Assembly (NCBI GenBank): GCA_002343985.1
Contig: DDTB01000010.1
Span: 62,001-126,000, forward strand
Length of the DNA: 64,000 nt
Direction: 5' to 3'
Origin: Chitinophagaceae bacterium UBA2375
GTDB taxonomy: Bacteria > Bacteroidota > Bacteroidia > Chitinophagales > Chitinophagaceae
The notes beneath the pieces are model-generated. The model searched no databases, had not been told where the DNA came from, and worked only from the letters and a program-made list of their open reading frames with translations. Below, piece by piece: positions 32,828 to 41,759 of this stretch. The position numbers and the translations under genes were made by a program. The stretch's first letter is position 1; every line of letters begins with the position of its first letter.

Positions 32828-33991
32828 ATGGCAAGGATTCTGATCATTGACGATGAAAGGGCGATACGAAAAACACTAACGGAAATCCTCGGTTTCGAAG
32901 GGTATGCCATCGAAGAAGCAGCAGATGGCGAAGAAGGGTTGAAGAAATTTTCCGAGAAAAACTATGACCTGGTTTTATGCGATATCAAAATGCCCAAACT
33001 GGATGGCATTGAGTTCCTTGAGAAAGCGAGGGAACTGAACCCGGATGTGCCGGTGATCATGATCAGCGGACATGGCAATATTGATACAGCCGTTGATGCA
33101 GTGAAGAAAGGCGCTTTTGATTATATCAGCAAACCGCCAGACCTCAACAGGCTCCTGATCACCATCCGCAACGCCGCGGAAAAACAAAACCTGGTGACTG
33201 AAACCAAAGTGTTGAAACGGAAAGTGTCGCGCGTGCAGGAAATGGTGGGCGACAGCGCTGCCATGGCCAGGATCAGGGAAACCATTGAGAAAGTGGCACC
33301 AACAGATGCCCGCGTACTGATTACCGGGGAAAACGGCGTAGGCAAGGAACTGGTAGCGCGCTGGTTGCATGAAAAAAGCAACCGCCATAACGGGCCTATA
33401 GTAGAAGTGAACTGCGCGGCTATTCCCGGGGAACTGATTGAGAGTGAATTGTTCGGCCATGAAAAGGGTTCATTTACTTCCGCTATTAAACAACGCATCG
33501 GCAAATTTGAACAAGCCAACGGCGGCACTTTATTCCTCGATGAAATCGGCGATATGAGCCTCAGCGCCCAGGCCAAAGTGCTGAGGGCCTTGCAGGAGGG
33601 CAAGATCACACGCGTGGGCGCCGACAAGGATATCAATGTAGATGTAAGGGTGGTGGCCGCTACCAATAAAGATTTATTGAAGGCTGTTGAAGACAAAGAG
33701 TTCAGGCTCGACTTGTACCACCGCCTGGGCGTAATCATCATTCATGTGCCTTCATTGAACGAACGCAGGGATGATATCCCCGAACTTATTGAGTATTTCC
33801 TGCAGCAGATCGCTAACGAGTACGGTCAACCGAAAAAAAGCATGGATGCTAACGCGGTGAAAGCATTGCAGGATTATCGTTGGACGGGTAATATCCGGGA
33901 ACTGAGGAATGTAGTGGAAAGGCTGGTTATTTTATCGGGTAAAACCATTAGCCTCTCCGATGTGGAGCATTTTGTATTACCCGCGAAATGA
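32828..33991 (+). CDS. response regulator with AAA+ domain, NtrC-like but without DNA-binding domain
   Basis: A 387-residue protein. Residues 1-120 form a receiver (D8/D9 pocket, phosphoacceptor D52 in LVLCDIKMPK, K102 in YISKPP). Residues about 140-370 are a sigma-54-activator-type AAA+ domain with Walker A GENGVGKE (167-174), Walker B GGTLFLDEIGD (232-242), arginine-finger region FRLDLYHRL and WTGNIRELRNVVERL. Two things are odd: the sigma-54 contact loop GAFTGA reads GSFTSA (214-219), and the protein ends at VEHFVLPAK, so the usual C-terminal Fis-type HTH is missing. It may act through ATPase or partner binding rather than as a standard sigma-54 enhancer-binding protein. No histidine kinase is adjacent. 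Confidence 0.9.
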   Translation: MARILIIDDERAIRKTLTEILGFEGYAIEEAADGEEGLKKFSEKNYDLVLCDIKMPKLDGIEFLEKARELNPDVPVIMISGHGNIDTAVDAVKKGAFDYISKPPDLNRLLITIRNAAEKQNLVTETKVLKRKVSRVQEMVGDSAAMARIRETIEKVAPTDARVLITGENGVGKELVARWLHEKSNRHNGPIVEVNCAAIPGELIESELFGHEKGSFTSAIKQRIGKFEQANGGTLFLDEIGDMSLSAQAKVLRALQEGKITRVGADKDINVDVRVVAATNKDLLKAVEDKEFRLDLYHRLGVIIIHVPSLNERRDDIPELIEYFLQQIANEYGQPKKSMDANAVKALQDYRWTGNIRELRNVVERLVILSGKTISLSDVEHFVLPAK

Positions 33992-34075
33992 AACAATGAA
34001 TTAATCTGAATTCTTAAAATTATATTAAAAACACATCAATCACCTGTTCCCCGCTTACCTTTTATCCCAATATGG

Positions 34076-34105
34076 TTGGAATAACTAATGGGAATGGTAG
34101 CTTTG
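34076..34105 (+). promoter_or_regulatory. Bacteroidota-type promoter of lepB
   Basis: TTG at 34076-34078, a spacer of exactly 19 bases, then TAGCTTTG at 34098-34105 (TAnnTTTG). The leader would be about 15 bases before the lepB ATG. It is the best match to the Bacteroidota consensus I found in the window. Confidence 0.65.
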
Positions 34106-34124
34106 GCAACTGAAAAATGACACT

Positions 34125-35624
34125 ATGAGCATTGGACTGATTATTTTTATCCTGGGCGCCATTGGCTGGCATATCGGTTTATATGGCATGTTCAAAAAGG
34201 CTGGGATTGAGGGATGGAAAGCGTTTGTGCCTTTTTACAATACCTGGTGCATGCTGCAAAAAATGCAACTGAAGCCTTTATGGTTTTGGTTGCAACTGAT
34301 CCCCATTGCCGGGCAGTTTGTGACCATTTGGATCTGCATCAAGTTTGTCGAGCATTTCGGACGATTCAATTTCTGGCACCATGCCGCAACGGTGCTGTTG
34401 CCATTCCTATATTTTCCCTACCTGGGATTTTCATCGCAGGAGCGCTTTGCCGGGAAACTTGTAGTGGATAACTACAAAAAATCAAACGCACGTGAATGGA
34501 TCGACGCTGCTTTCTTCGCGATTGTGGCCGCTACACTGATCCGCAGCTTCGTGTTTGAAGCATATACCATCCCGACACAGTCGATGGAAAAAACCTTACT
34601 GGTCAATGATTTTCTCTTCGTGAATAAGTTTAGTTACGGCCCAAGGATCCCCAATACGCCGTTATCGATGCCATTTGTACACCACACGATGCCGGTGACA
34701 GGTTCCAAATCATACCTCGAATGGATCAAGTTGCCATATACCCGTTGGTTTGCGAGCCCGGTGAAACGCAATGATGTAGTGGTTTTCAATTTCCCGGTAA
34801 ACGATACATTGATTAATGATGAAATGAATTTTGGCAGCAAAACCACTTACTATGAAGCGGTGCGGGCATTGGGCCGTGAAAAGGTCTGGCAGATGTATGG
34901 CAATATCATCATCACCAGGCCTGTAGATAAAAGGGAAAACTTTATCAAGCGTTGTGTGGCCGTTGGGGGCGACAGCATCCAGGTGGTCAACGGGGATTTA
35001 TTAGTCAATGGTAAACCCGCAGAATCCTTTCCCGATATCCAGCGGTACTACAGGTTCATGGTTCCGCGCAATACAATGTTGAGCAATGAAACCCTCGAAG
35101 CCATTGGGATCACGGTGCGTGAAGACCAGGGAGATAAAATACAGGATTCCGATTCAAGCTTCCTGGTAAACATAACGGATGAGGAAATGAAGCGCATAAA
35201 GGTCCCCGCGGAATACAGGATGACAAGGTATATCAACCCGCCCGAGGCCAGGATTTTCCCGTATTATAATGCGGCTTCCAACTGGAGCTCCGATAATTAC
35301 GGGCCTATAGTGGTTCCGGCCAAAGGCATGACCATACCCCTAACTGCGGATAACCTTACCCGTTACCAACGCTGCATTGAAGTGTATGAAGGCAACAAGG
35401 TTGAAACCAGGAACGGGCAGGTATTCATCAATGATGTGGCCGCCGGCACTTATACTTTTACCATGGATTATTATTGGATGATGGGCGACAACCGCCACAA
35501 TTCACTCGACAGTAGGTACTGGGGCTTTGTACCTGAAGACCATGTGGTAGGGAAAGCTTCCCTGATCTGGTTTAGCTGGGAAAAAGGGCCAAGGTGGAAC
35601 AGGCTTTTCCGGGGCATAAAATAA
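34125..35624 (+). CDS. lepB: signal peptidase I
   Basis: A 499-residue inner-membrane serine protease, longer than E. coli LepB because of an N-terminal multi-helix domain (about 1-120, including VPFYNTWCMLQKMQLKPLWF) and insertions in the catalytic domain. The catalytic Ser is S153 (TIPTQSMEKTL, box B) and the general-base Lys is K275 (RENFIKRCVAVGGD, box D). Box E is GDNRHNSLDSRYWGFVP. It removes signal peptides of exported proteins, including the many in this window. The extra N-terminal region is the form seen in many Bacteroidota. A clear promoter precedes it and a strong terminator follows. Confidence 0.95.
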   Translation: MSIGLIIFILGAIGWHIGLYGMFKKAGIEGWKAFVPFYNTWCMLQKMQLKPLWFWLQLIPIAGQFVTIWICIKFVEHFGRFNFWHHAATVLLPFLYFPYLGFSSQERFAGKLVVDNYKKSNAREWIDAAFFAIVAATLIRSFVFEAYTIPTQSMEKTLLVNDFLFVNKFSYGPRIPNTPLSMPFVHHTMPVTGSKSYLEWIKLPYTRWFASPVKRNDVVVFNFPVNDTLINDEMNFGSKTTYYEAVRALGREKVWQMYGNIIITRPVDKRENFIKRCVAVGGDSIQVVNGDLLVNGKPAESFPDIQRYYRFMVPRNTMLSNETLEAIGITVREDQGDKIQDSDSSFLVNITDEEMKRIKVPAEYRMTRYINPPEARIFPYYNAASNWSSDNYGPIVVPAKGMTIPLTADNLTRYQRCIEVYEGNKVETRNGQVFINDVAAGTYTFTMDYYWMMGDNRHNSLDSRYWGFVPEDHVVGKASLIWFSWEKGPRWNRLFRGIK

Positions 35625-35660
35625 TTCGCATATATGAGCAATAAATCAGTAATTTCATAC

Positions 35661-35690
35661 ATCCTCTGGCTTTGAGCCGGAGGATTTTTT
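35661..35690 (+). terminator. Rho-independent terminator after lepB
   Basis: ATCCTCTGGCT (35661-35671) with AGCCGGAGGAT (35675-35685): 11 bp, one T-G pair, 3-base loop, and a run of six T that includes the last stem base. Confidence 0.9.
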
Positions 35691-35706
35691 GTCTAATCTG
35701 TCAACT

Positions 35707-36192
35707 ATGCAGAAAAAAGAGTACCGGTTCGATTATGAAGTTTATGATCAAATAGATGAACTCGAACCGCAAGACCGTGAATTATTGAATGAGGCCAGGG
35801 CTGTTACTGCCAAGGCGTATGCGCCATACAGCCGTTTTTTGGTGGGCGCAGTGGCCAAGCTGAAAAATGGCGCTACGGTATCGGGTACCAACCAGGAGAA
35901 CGCGTCGTATCCCGTGGGCATTTGTGCTGAGCGGGCACTGCTTTCATCCGCGTCCATGCTGCATACCAATGTACCCATCAACAGTATGGCTATTGCATAC
36001 CATAACCTCGACGGAAGCAGCGGCACGCCCGTATCGCCCTGTGGCATGTGCCGCCAGGCATTGAGGGAATATGAAGACCGTACAGATCAAAAAATCAGGT
36101 TGATATTAAGTGGTATGGAAGGCAAAGTGTTTGTGATACCTGTTTCATCACAATTATTGCCGCTTTCATTTGGCGGGGAGAATTTGAAGTAA
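35707..36192 (+). CDS. cdd: cytidine deaminase
   Basis: A 161-residue homotetrameric-type enzyme. The zinc site is visible: ASYPVGICAERALLSSASML (CAE with catalytic Glu) and SPCGMCRQALREYED (PCxxC). The motif SRFLVGAVAKLKNGATVSGT and NQENASYP for ribose recognition match CDA. It deaminates cytidine and deoxycytidine to uridine forms in pyrimidine salvage. The start at 35707 (MQKKEYRF) lies 16 bases after the lepB terminator, and the upstream in-frame TTG at 35689 is inside that terminator. The N-terminal 25 residues before the fold are family-typical in Bacteroidota. No adjacent nucleoside gene. Confidence 0.95.
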   Translation: MQKKEYRFDYEVYDQIDELEPQDRELLNEARAVTAKAYAPYSRFLVGAVAKLKNGATVSGTNQENASYPVGICAERALLSSASMLHTNVPINSMAIAYHNLDGSSGTPVSPCGMCRQALREYEDRTDQKIRLILSGMEGKVFVIPVSSQLLPLSFGGENLK

Positions 36193-36222
36193 ACAAAATA
36201 CCCGTTTTTATTCCGATCATTC

Positions 36223-36531
36223 ATGCAAAGTTCCGACCATGCATTTATTGAAAAAGCATTAGCAGCCGTGGCTGACCCTTACCGCATGCGCATCCTGAAA
36301 GAGATTTTGCAGAAAGGGGAGATCCGTTGTTGTGATGTGGTGGGATTAACCGGCTTGTCGCAACCAACCTGCTCGCACCATATCAAGCTTTTGTCTGACA
36401 GCGGCCTCATCGAATGCCGCAAAGAAGGCAGGAACAATTTCTTCGCGCTGAACCGGGCGCATTTTTCCAGGTTGAATGAGTATTTCCGACAATTCGCGGA
36501 AGGCGGTATTGAGGCTCACGGCCTTGCATAG
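36223..36531 (+). CDS. ArsR family transcriptional regulator
   Basis: A 102-residue winged-helix repressor: IEKALAAVADPYRMRILKEI, CDVVGLTGLSQPTCSHHIKL (HTH recognition helix) and LLSDSGLIECRKEGRNNFFA (wing). A cysteine pair (IRCCDV) lies near helix 3, and another Cys is in the recognition helix, so metal or redox sensing by the ArsR/SmtB logic is possible. There is no adjacent metal exporter to support that. It lies 30 bases after cdd, so it may be cotranscribed, and is convergent with the SirB1-type gene. Confidence 0.87.
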   Translation: MQSSDHAFIEKALAAVADPYRMRILKEILQKGEIRCCDVVGLTGLSQPTCSHHIKLLSDSGLIECRKEGRNNFFALNRAHFSRLNEYFRQFAEGGIEAHGLA

Positions 36532-36548
36532 ACGATATTTTATCCGGA

Positions 36549-37430
36549 TCAATCCTTGTTTTCCTCATCCAGCATAGCGGCCAATCCCAGCAGTTCATCC
36601 ATTTTATACTGGTTCTTCAGGTTGTCGTAGCATTTGCTCAGTTCCTCCAGCAAAAACTGGATGACCCGCTTATTGTCTAAAGGTTTGAAATAAGAAGGGA
36701 CAGGCGGAACGGAAATGCGCTTAAAATAACTTTCAATGTCTTTGTGCGCATACATCTGTCCGCTCATAGGATCCACAAAAAAAAGGATTTGTTCATTCGC
36801 GGGCGTATCGGCATCCAGTTGGTCAACCGGTTGGTTGAAATACGCGAGGATGAATTGTTTGGGGATGTTCACCGCGCGCACGGGTATGTCGAGCAACTCG
36901 CAGAGGATCATGTACAGAATGCCGTTGCTGATGGAATTTCCTTTGCGGGTTTCCAGGGTTTTGTTAATGAGGAAAGGGTCGGGGTTATCGTATGAAATTT
37001 CCACACCCCGGTGCTTATAGTAGTTGAAGAAAATGCTGTTCAGCACATTTACCCTTTCAATGGCCGTGAGGTAACTGTTGAGTTCGAGCCAGGTGTTGCG
37101 CCTGATTTTTTCGATTTCCTGCTGGATGGCCAGTTCCTGCAGTTCGGGGTAATGGTATTTTGCCACGAGTATGCTTCCGCGGAGCAGGTCGGCCCCGTCA
37201 TGTTTCCATTGCATGAATTCCTGGGTGAGGTCGCGGAAATGCACGCGGTGGATCAGGTTTTCGATGCGCTCCTGGGTTTCCTCATTGTGGATGGTTTCCC
37301 AGAGGTTTTCGAGATTGGGGATGATGTCTTTACCGAATGACAGGATCTTTTCGCTGACGGTTTGGTACACGTCTTCATCCGGATCATCGATCAGGGTCAG
37401 CAGGGCGGATATTTCTTTGTTTTCTTTCAC
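36549..37430 (-). CDS. transglutaminase-like (SirB1-type) protein
   Basis: A 293-residue cytoplasmic protein. The N-terminal half is helical (HEAT-like: ISALLTLIDDPDEDVYQTVS), followed by IEKIRRNTWLELNSYLTAIE, then the transglutaminase-like core 2 segment: TRKGNSISNGILYMILCELL with DIPVRAVNIPKQFILAYF. The Cys-His-Asp of transglutaminases is not obviously intact: the usual Cys position here is Ser/Asn (GNSISNGI). SirB1-like proteins have unknown biochemical function. It belongs to the minus-strand trio with the YcxB-like and topA genes, 92 bases from the former. Confidence 0.8.
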   Translation of the reverse strand: MKENKEISALLTLIDDPDEDVYQTVSEKILSFGKDIIPNLENLWETIHNEETQERIENLIHRVHFRDLTQEFMQWKHDGADLLRGSILVAKYHYPELQELAIQQEIEKIRRNTWLELNSYLTAIERVNVLNSIFFNYYKHRGVEISYDNPDPFLINKTLETRKGNSISNGILYMILCELLDIPVRAVNIPKQFILAYFNQPVDQLDADTPANEQILFFVDPMSGQMYAHKDIESYFKRISVPPVPSYFKPLDNKRVIQFLLEELSKCYDNLKNQYKMDELLGLAAMLDEENKD

Positions 37431-37522
37431 GGGGGGATGTTTGGTTACCTGAATGTCGGATAATCAGTCAAAACCCGGAAGACTGAATTTTCCACGGCTG
37501 TGATTAACTCTTAAAAATAATA

Positions 37523-38080
37523 TCAGGATTTTATGAATCGCCCGAATTCTGCGTCTATGCTCAGGTGTTGGGTCAGCATTTTTTCGAACTGCTGGAGTTG
37601 ATCGCTGCTGGTAAAAGCCCTTTTGGGTATGATGATCGCCTGTACGTTATTGGTGAACAGAAAAAAAAACCGTTCGCTTTCCATGCGTTTGCAAAAAGCC
37701 TTCCACCTGTACCTGGTTTCGCTGAGCTCATCCTGCACGGTAATGCCGGCATCGGATACCTGCAGGCTCCTGTTACTGAACATGGATTCATTGCCCGGAT
37801 CGTTCGCGATTTTTTCTGCCTGGCGCACGGTGTTGCCCCGGGCGCTTTTCAGCGATGTGATAACAGTTAATGCCAGGAAGCCAACAATCAGTAACACAAA
37901 CTGGTTGCTCCTGTTGAACAAACCGGTATAATAAAAGGCCAGCAGGAACAGGATAGGTGGTAGCAACTGCCGCACATAAAACCAATTTCTCTTACCTGCA
38001 TTCTCAGGGCTATCCCACATCATATACGTGTAAAAAAACACGTAATCTTCTTTTGATATGGCGTAGTTGAGGGATAGCAT
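37523..38080 (-). CDS. YcxB-like membrane protein
   Basis: A 185-residue protein with two adjacent helices (FYVRQLLPPILFLLAFYYTG; FVLLIVGFLALTVITSLK), followed by a cytoplasmic beta domain (SLQVSDAGITVQDELSETRY, RWKAFCKRMESERFFFLFTN) and IIPKRAFTSSDQLQQFEKML, the YcxB-like signature (PF14317). Function unknown. It begins six bases downstream of the topA stop, which suggests cotranscription from topA. Confidence 0.8.
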   Translation of the reverse strand: MLSLNYAISKEDYVFFYTYMMWDSPENAGKRNWFYVRQLLPPILFLLAFYYTGLFNRSNQFVLLIVGFLALTVITSLKSARGNTVRQAEKIANDPGNESMFSNRSLQVSDAGITVQDELSETRYRWKAFCKRMESERFFFLFTNNVQAIIIPKRAFTSSDQLQQFEKMLTQHLSIDAEFGRFIKS

Positions 38081-38086
38081 CTCAAA

Positions 38087-40657
38087 TTATTTCCCTTTTT
38101 TTGGAGCCGCTTTTTTGACGGCTGCTTTTTTCGTAGCTGTTTTTTTTGCCGTGGCTTTTTTATCAAAAGCCTTGGGGTCTTGTGCCAGGATCATTTTTTT
38201 GACATCCTCAATACTGATATCGGCCAGTTCTTCCGCGCTGTATTTGCCATTGGGCCCGGGCGCGAGTTTCAGCATTTTTTTACCAAATCGGATGAATGGC
38301 CCCCAGCGCCCGTTTTCGATCGATATTTTTTCTTCAGGCCACTGGCGTATGAAACGGTTGGCTTCCTTTTCGAGTTTTTTCTCAATGAGTTCATTGCAGT
38401 CTTGCTGGGTCAGGTTGTCAAATGAATAAGCCCTCGGAACATTGATGAACATGTCGTTCCATTTGATGAACGGGCCAAACCTGCCCTTGCCCTTTGTGAT
38501 CGGTTTATCCTCATAAAACCCGATGGGTGCGTCTTCTACCTGTTTGGCCTGTATGATGCGGACGGCGCGGTCGAGGTCAACCGTAGCGATGTCTTCACCT
38601 TTCGGAATGGAGATAAACTGTTCCCCAAATTTCACGTAAGGACCAAAGCGGCCAACATTTACGGATACCTCAAGCCCTTCGTGTTCGCCGAGGGTGAGGG
38701 GGAGTTTGAACAGTTCCAGCGCTTCTTCCAAAGAAATGGTTTCGATGCTTTGTGTGGCTTTGAGTTTCGCGAACCTGGGTTTCTCTTCATCGCTGGCCGA
38801 ACCAATTTGTGCCATGGGGCCGTACCTGCCCATGCGGGCGATCACGGGTTTGCCGCTGACAGGGTCAGTGCCCAAGGGACGTTCGCCTACCGCGCGTTCC
38901 GCCGTTTCCAGCGTGTGTTCCACCCCGTTATGAAAAGGTGTATAGAACTCTTTCACCATTTTACTCCAGGGCAACCTTCCACCGGCAATCTCATCAAATT
39001 CCTTTTCAATATTCGCGGTGAATGAATAGTCCATCACTTTGTTGAAATGCTGGTTCAGGAAATCTGTCACCACAATACCCAGGTCGGTCGGAAAGAGTTT
39101 CGCTTTTTCCGCGCCCGTATTTTCGAGTTCCGTGCGTTTTTCTAATTGGTCGTTTTTCAGCAAAAGAATCCTGAACTCACGTTTCACGGGGTCTTTATCT
39201 TTTTTCTCCACATAATTCCTTTTCATAATGGTGGAGATGGTTGGTGCATAGGTACTGGGGCGGCCGATGCCAAGTTCTTCTAGTTTTTTTACCAATGAGG
39301 CTTCTGTGTAACGGGCCGCGTGTTTGCTGAAACGCTCGGTGGCCGACATCTGCCTGAACTCAAGGGATTGCCCAACCTGCATGTTTGGCAGGCGGCTTTC
39401 ACCTGATTCATTTTCATTGTCATCGTCATCCGTTCCTTCCATATACACTTTCAGGAACCCGTCAAACTTAATGACTTCGCCGGTAGCACTGAGCTCTTCA
39501 TGGTTGGTGCTGATGTCAATTTTTACGGTTGTCTTTTCCAGTTCCGCGTCACTCATTTGCGAAGCGATGGTCCGCTTCCAGATCAGTTCATACAACCGGT
39601 TCAGTTCAGGGTCGCCCACAGTATGTTTATCCATGTAGGTTGGCCTGATGGCTTCGTGGGCTTCCTGCGCGCTTTCGTTTTTGTTTTTATACCGGCGTTG
39701 CTGGTAATAATCCTTACCATATTGATTGTACACTTCCTGCCTGATGGCATCCATGGCTGATTCGCTCAGGTTCACGCTATCGGTACGCATGTACGTGATC
39801 TTACCGCTTTCGTAAAGTTTCTGGGCGAGGAGCATGGTTTTGCTCACGCTGTAACCCAGTTTGCGGCTGGCTTCCTGTTGCAGGGTGGAAGTGGTGAAAG
39901 GCGCTGCCGGCGTGCGTTTGCCTGGCCTTACCTGTATGTCTTTCACGCTGTATGCGGCACCACGGCAGGAAAGCAGGAAGGCTTCCGCGCCATCGGGATT
40001 GTCGAATTTTTGCCCCTCGGCTTTAAATCCAACAGTTCGGTTATTCAAATCAGTGGCGGCCAGTTGGGCTTCTACTTTAAAATGACTGACAGCTTTGAAA
40101 GCGTTGATTTCCCTTTCTTTTTCAACAATCAGCCTCACGGCCACACTTTGCACACGGCCGGCGCTGAGCCCGCCCTGTTGCCCGATTTTTCTCCATAATA
40201 CGGGGCTTAGTTCAAAACCTACGATCCGGTCAACAACCCTGCGTGCCTGCTGGGCATTCACGAGGTTCATGTCGATGGTCCGGGGCGATGACACCGCTTT
40301 CTGGATGGCAGGCTTGGTGATTTCGTGGAATACAATGCGTTTGGTAGTTACCGGATCAAGGTCAAGCACTTCGGCCAGGTGCCAACTGATGCTTTCTCCT
40401 TCCCGGTCCTCATCCGAAGCCAGCCAAACCTCATCGGCTTTTTTGGCAAGCGACCTCAGTTCTTTCACCACCCGTTCTTTTTCGGCAGGAACGATGTATT
40501 TGGGAGTGAAATTATTTTTAATATCAATACCCATATCATTCTTCTCCAGGTCACGGATATGGCCGTAACAACTCTTTACCTCGAAGTCTTTACCCAGGAT
40601 CCCTTCGATGGTTTTGGCCTTTGCCGGAGACTCCACGATCAATAATTTTTTTGCCAT
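38087..40657 (-). CDS. topA: DNA topoisomerase I
   Basis: An 856-residue type IA topoisomerase. The Toprim domain is KKLLIVESPAKAKTIEGILG with WLASDEDREGESISWHLAEV. The catalytic tyrosine lies in ITYMRTDSVNLS, and the type IA gate domains follow through GIGRPSTYAPTISTIMKRNY. The C-terminus has four topoisomerase C-terminal repeats of the form GRxGPxxKxG (for example VNVGRFGPYVKFG and GKGRFGPFIKWND) instead of the zinc fingers of E. coli TopA. It ends in a Lys/Ala tail (KKATAKKTATKKAAVKKAAP) like histone H1 that would bind DNA. It relaxes negative supercoils. The 234-base gap upstream (40658-40891) is AT-rich and noncoding, and probably holds the promoter. Confidence 0.97.
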   Translation of the reverse strand: MAKKLLIVESPAKAKTIEGILGKDFEVKSCYGHIRDLEKNDMGIDIKNNFTPKYIVPAEKERVVKELRSLAKKADEVWLASDEDREGESISWHLAEVLDLDPVTTKRIVFHEITKPAIQKAVSSPRTIDMNLVNAQQARRVVDRIVGFELSPVLWRKIGQQGGLSAGRVQSVAVRLIVEKEREINAFKAVSHFKVEAQLAATDLNNRTVGFKAEGQKFDNPDGAEAFLLSCRGAAYSVKDIQVRPGKRTPAAPFTTSTLQQEASRKLGYSVSKTMLLAQKLYESGKITYMRTDSVNLSESAMDAIRQEVYNQYGKDYYQQRRYKNKNESAQEAHEAIRPTYMDKHTVGDPELNRLYELIWKRTIASQMSDAELEKTTVKIDISTNHEELSATGEVIKFDGFLKVYMEGTDDDDNENESGESRLPNMQVGQSLEFRQMSATERFSKHAARYTEASLVKKLEELGIGRPSTYAPTISTIMKRNYVEKKDKDPVKREFRILLLKNDQLEKRTELENTGAEKAKLFPTDLGIVVTDFLNQHFNKVMDYSFTANIEKEFDEIAGGRLPWSKMVKEFYTPFHNGVEHTLETAERAVGERPLGTDPVSGKPVIARMGRYGPMAQIGSASDEEKPRFAKLKATQSIETISLEEALELFKLPLTLGEHEGLEVSVNVGRFGPYVKFGEQFISIPKGEDIATVDLDRAVRIIQAKQVEDAPIGFYEDKPITKGKGRFGPFIKWNDMFINVPRAYSFDNLTQQDCNELIEKKLEKEANRFIRQWPEEKISIENGRWGPFIRFGKKMLKLAPGPNGKYSAEELADISIEDVKKMILAQDPKAFDKKATAKKTATKKAAVKKAAPKKGK

Positions 40658-40891
40658 TTGCGCTTCTTTGAGGGTCGAATTAAATTATTATATCTAATTG
40701 ATATTTAAATAATTGTCTAATCTAATTTACAAATAAGTTTAAGTAAAACAAATCCTGTTTGACAATCATATATAAGATGCTTATACAGGCTTCGTTTGCT
40801 GCAATATTACTGTAAAATTGAAAAAAAGGGCTTTTTATGAAAAAACCTTAACAAATCCGGCATAGCTGAACCGGGTTCAGCAAAGATGTTT

Positions 40892-41740
40892 TTACCGGCT
40901 TAAAAAGCTGACCACATGGCTGATGACTTCTGGGTTGCGGTACACTTTATGGTGGCCGAGACCGCTCGTAATATGAAATTGCACATGCGGATAAGATGAT
41001 TGTTTAACCTTCAACGCGTCACGCAGTGGCGTAATATCGTCATCTTCATCATGCACCCATAACACAGAGGCTTTGATATGGGGGATGGTACGCGTAACGG
41101 AAAACCAGGATGCGTCGTTGCCACTTATACGCCGGATGGTTTTTTCCATTTCGGCCTTAATGGCCTTGCTCTGCAAACCAATCAGGGTAAATGCGCTGTC
41201 GATAGCCGTGGTCGTTTCCGTAGCTGGCGCAATCAAAACCAGCCGTGTGTCTGGTTGATGTTCCATTTGTTCAAGGGCCAGGCATACGGATAAGCCGCCA
41301 AAAGAATGACCTACATACCCGTTTACAGGGCCGTACAATTCATTGATCTGACGGATCATTTCGCTGTATTGCACGGCATGGGCGGTTTTACCTTCGCTGA
41401 ACCCATGCGCCGGCGCGTTAAAGGCCAAAACTTCAAAACCTGCATCCAGCAAGGGTTGCACATAACCTTCAAAATGGTGGTAGCTGGACGAGAAGCCATG
41501 GAGGAGGAGCACTTTTTTCTGCTGAGGGTGGTTCACCCGGTGGCCGCGGATGGTGAGTCCGTTAAAATTAAAGGCAAGGTTTTCATGGGCTTCAAAAACC
41601 GCGCTGATCTTTACAGAACGCCTGGGCGGTGTAATAAAGAGCCTGAAGGCTTCCTCACCGGCCTTGCGCGGGCTGATCAGTTTCAGCGCATGTAATTTGG
41701 TGCGCAAAAGGGCCAATGTCACATTTTTTTGTACATTCAT
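40892..41740 (-). CDS. alpha/beta hydrolase
   Basis: About 282 residues. The fold is clear: VLLLHGFSSSYHHFEGYVQP, VLAFNAPAHGFSEGKTAHAV, nucleophile elbow GYVGHSFGGLSVCLALEQME (GxSxG), the acid in VLWVHDEDDDITPLRDALKV, and the His in ITSGLGHHKVYRNPEVISHV. The substrate is unknown. I chose MNVQKNVTLA at 41740; the longer frame from 41851 would overlap the divergent gene that starts at 41760. Only 19 bases separate the two starts. Confidence 0.85.
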   Translation of the reverse strand: MNVQKNVTLALLRTKLHALKLISPRKAGEEAFRLFITPPRRSVKISAVFEAHENLAFNFNGLTIRGHRVNHPQQKKVLLLHGFSSSYHHFEGYVQPLLDAGFEVLAFNAPAHGFSEGKTAHAVQYSEMIRQINELYGPVNGYVGHSFGGLSVCLALEQMEHQPDTRLVLIAPATETTTAIDSAFTLIGLQSKAIKAEMEKTIRRISGNDASWFSVTRTIPHIKASVLWVHDEDDDITPLRDALKVKQSSYPHVQFHITSGLGHHKVYRNPEVISHVVSFLSR

Positions 41741-41759
41741 CGTTGCAAAGGTATTGAAT

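Noticed and set aside
33121..33741. Minus-strand frame of 206 codons opposite the response regulator
   Set aside because: It is a shadow of the real gene, with Ser/Arg/Thr-rich composition and no domain.
40658..40891. Possible small gene or RNA in the topA upstream gap
   Set aside because: Only AT-rich sequence with TCTAATT-like direct repeats; no frame or fold worth calling.
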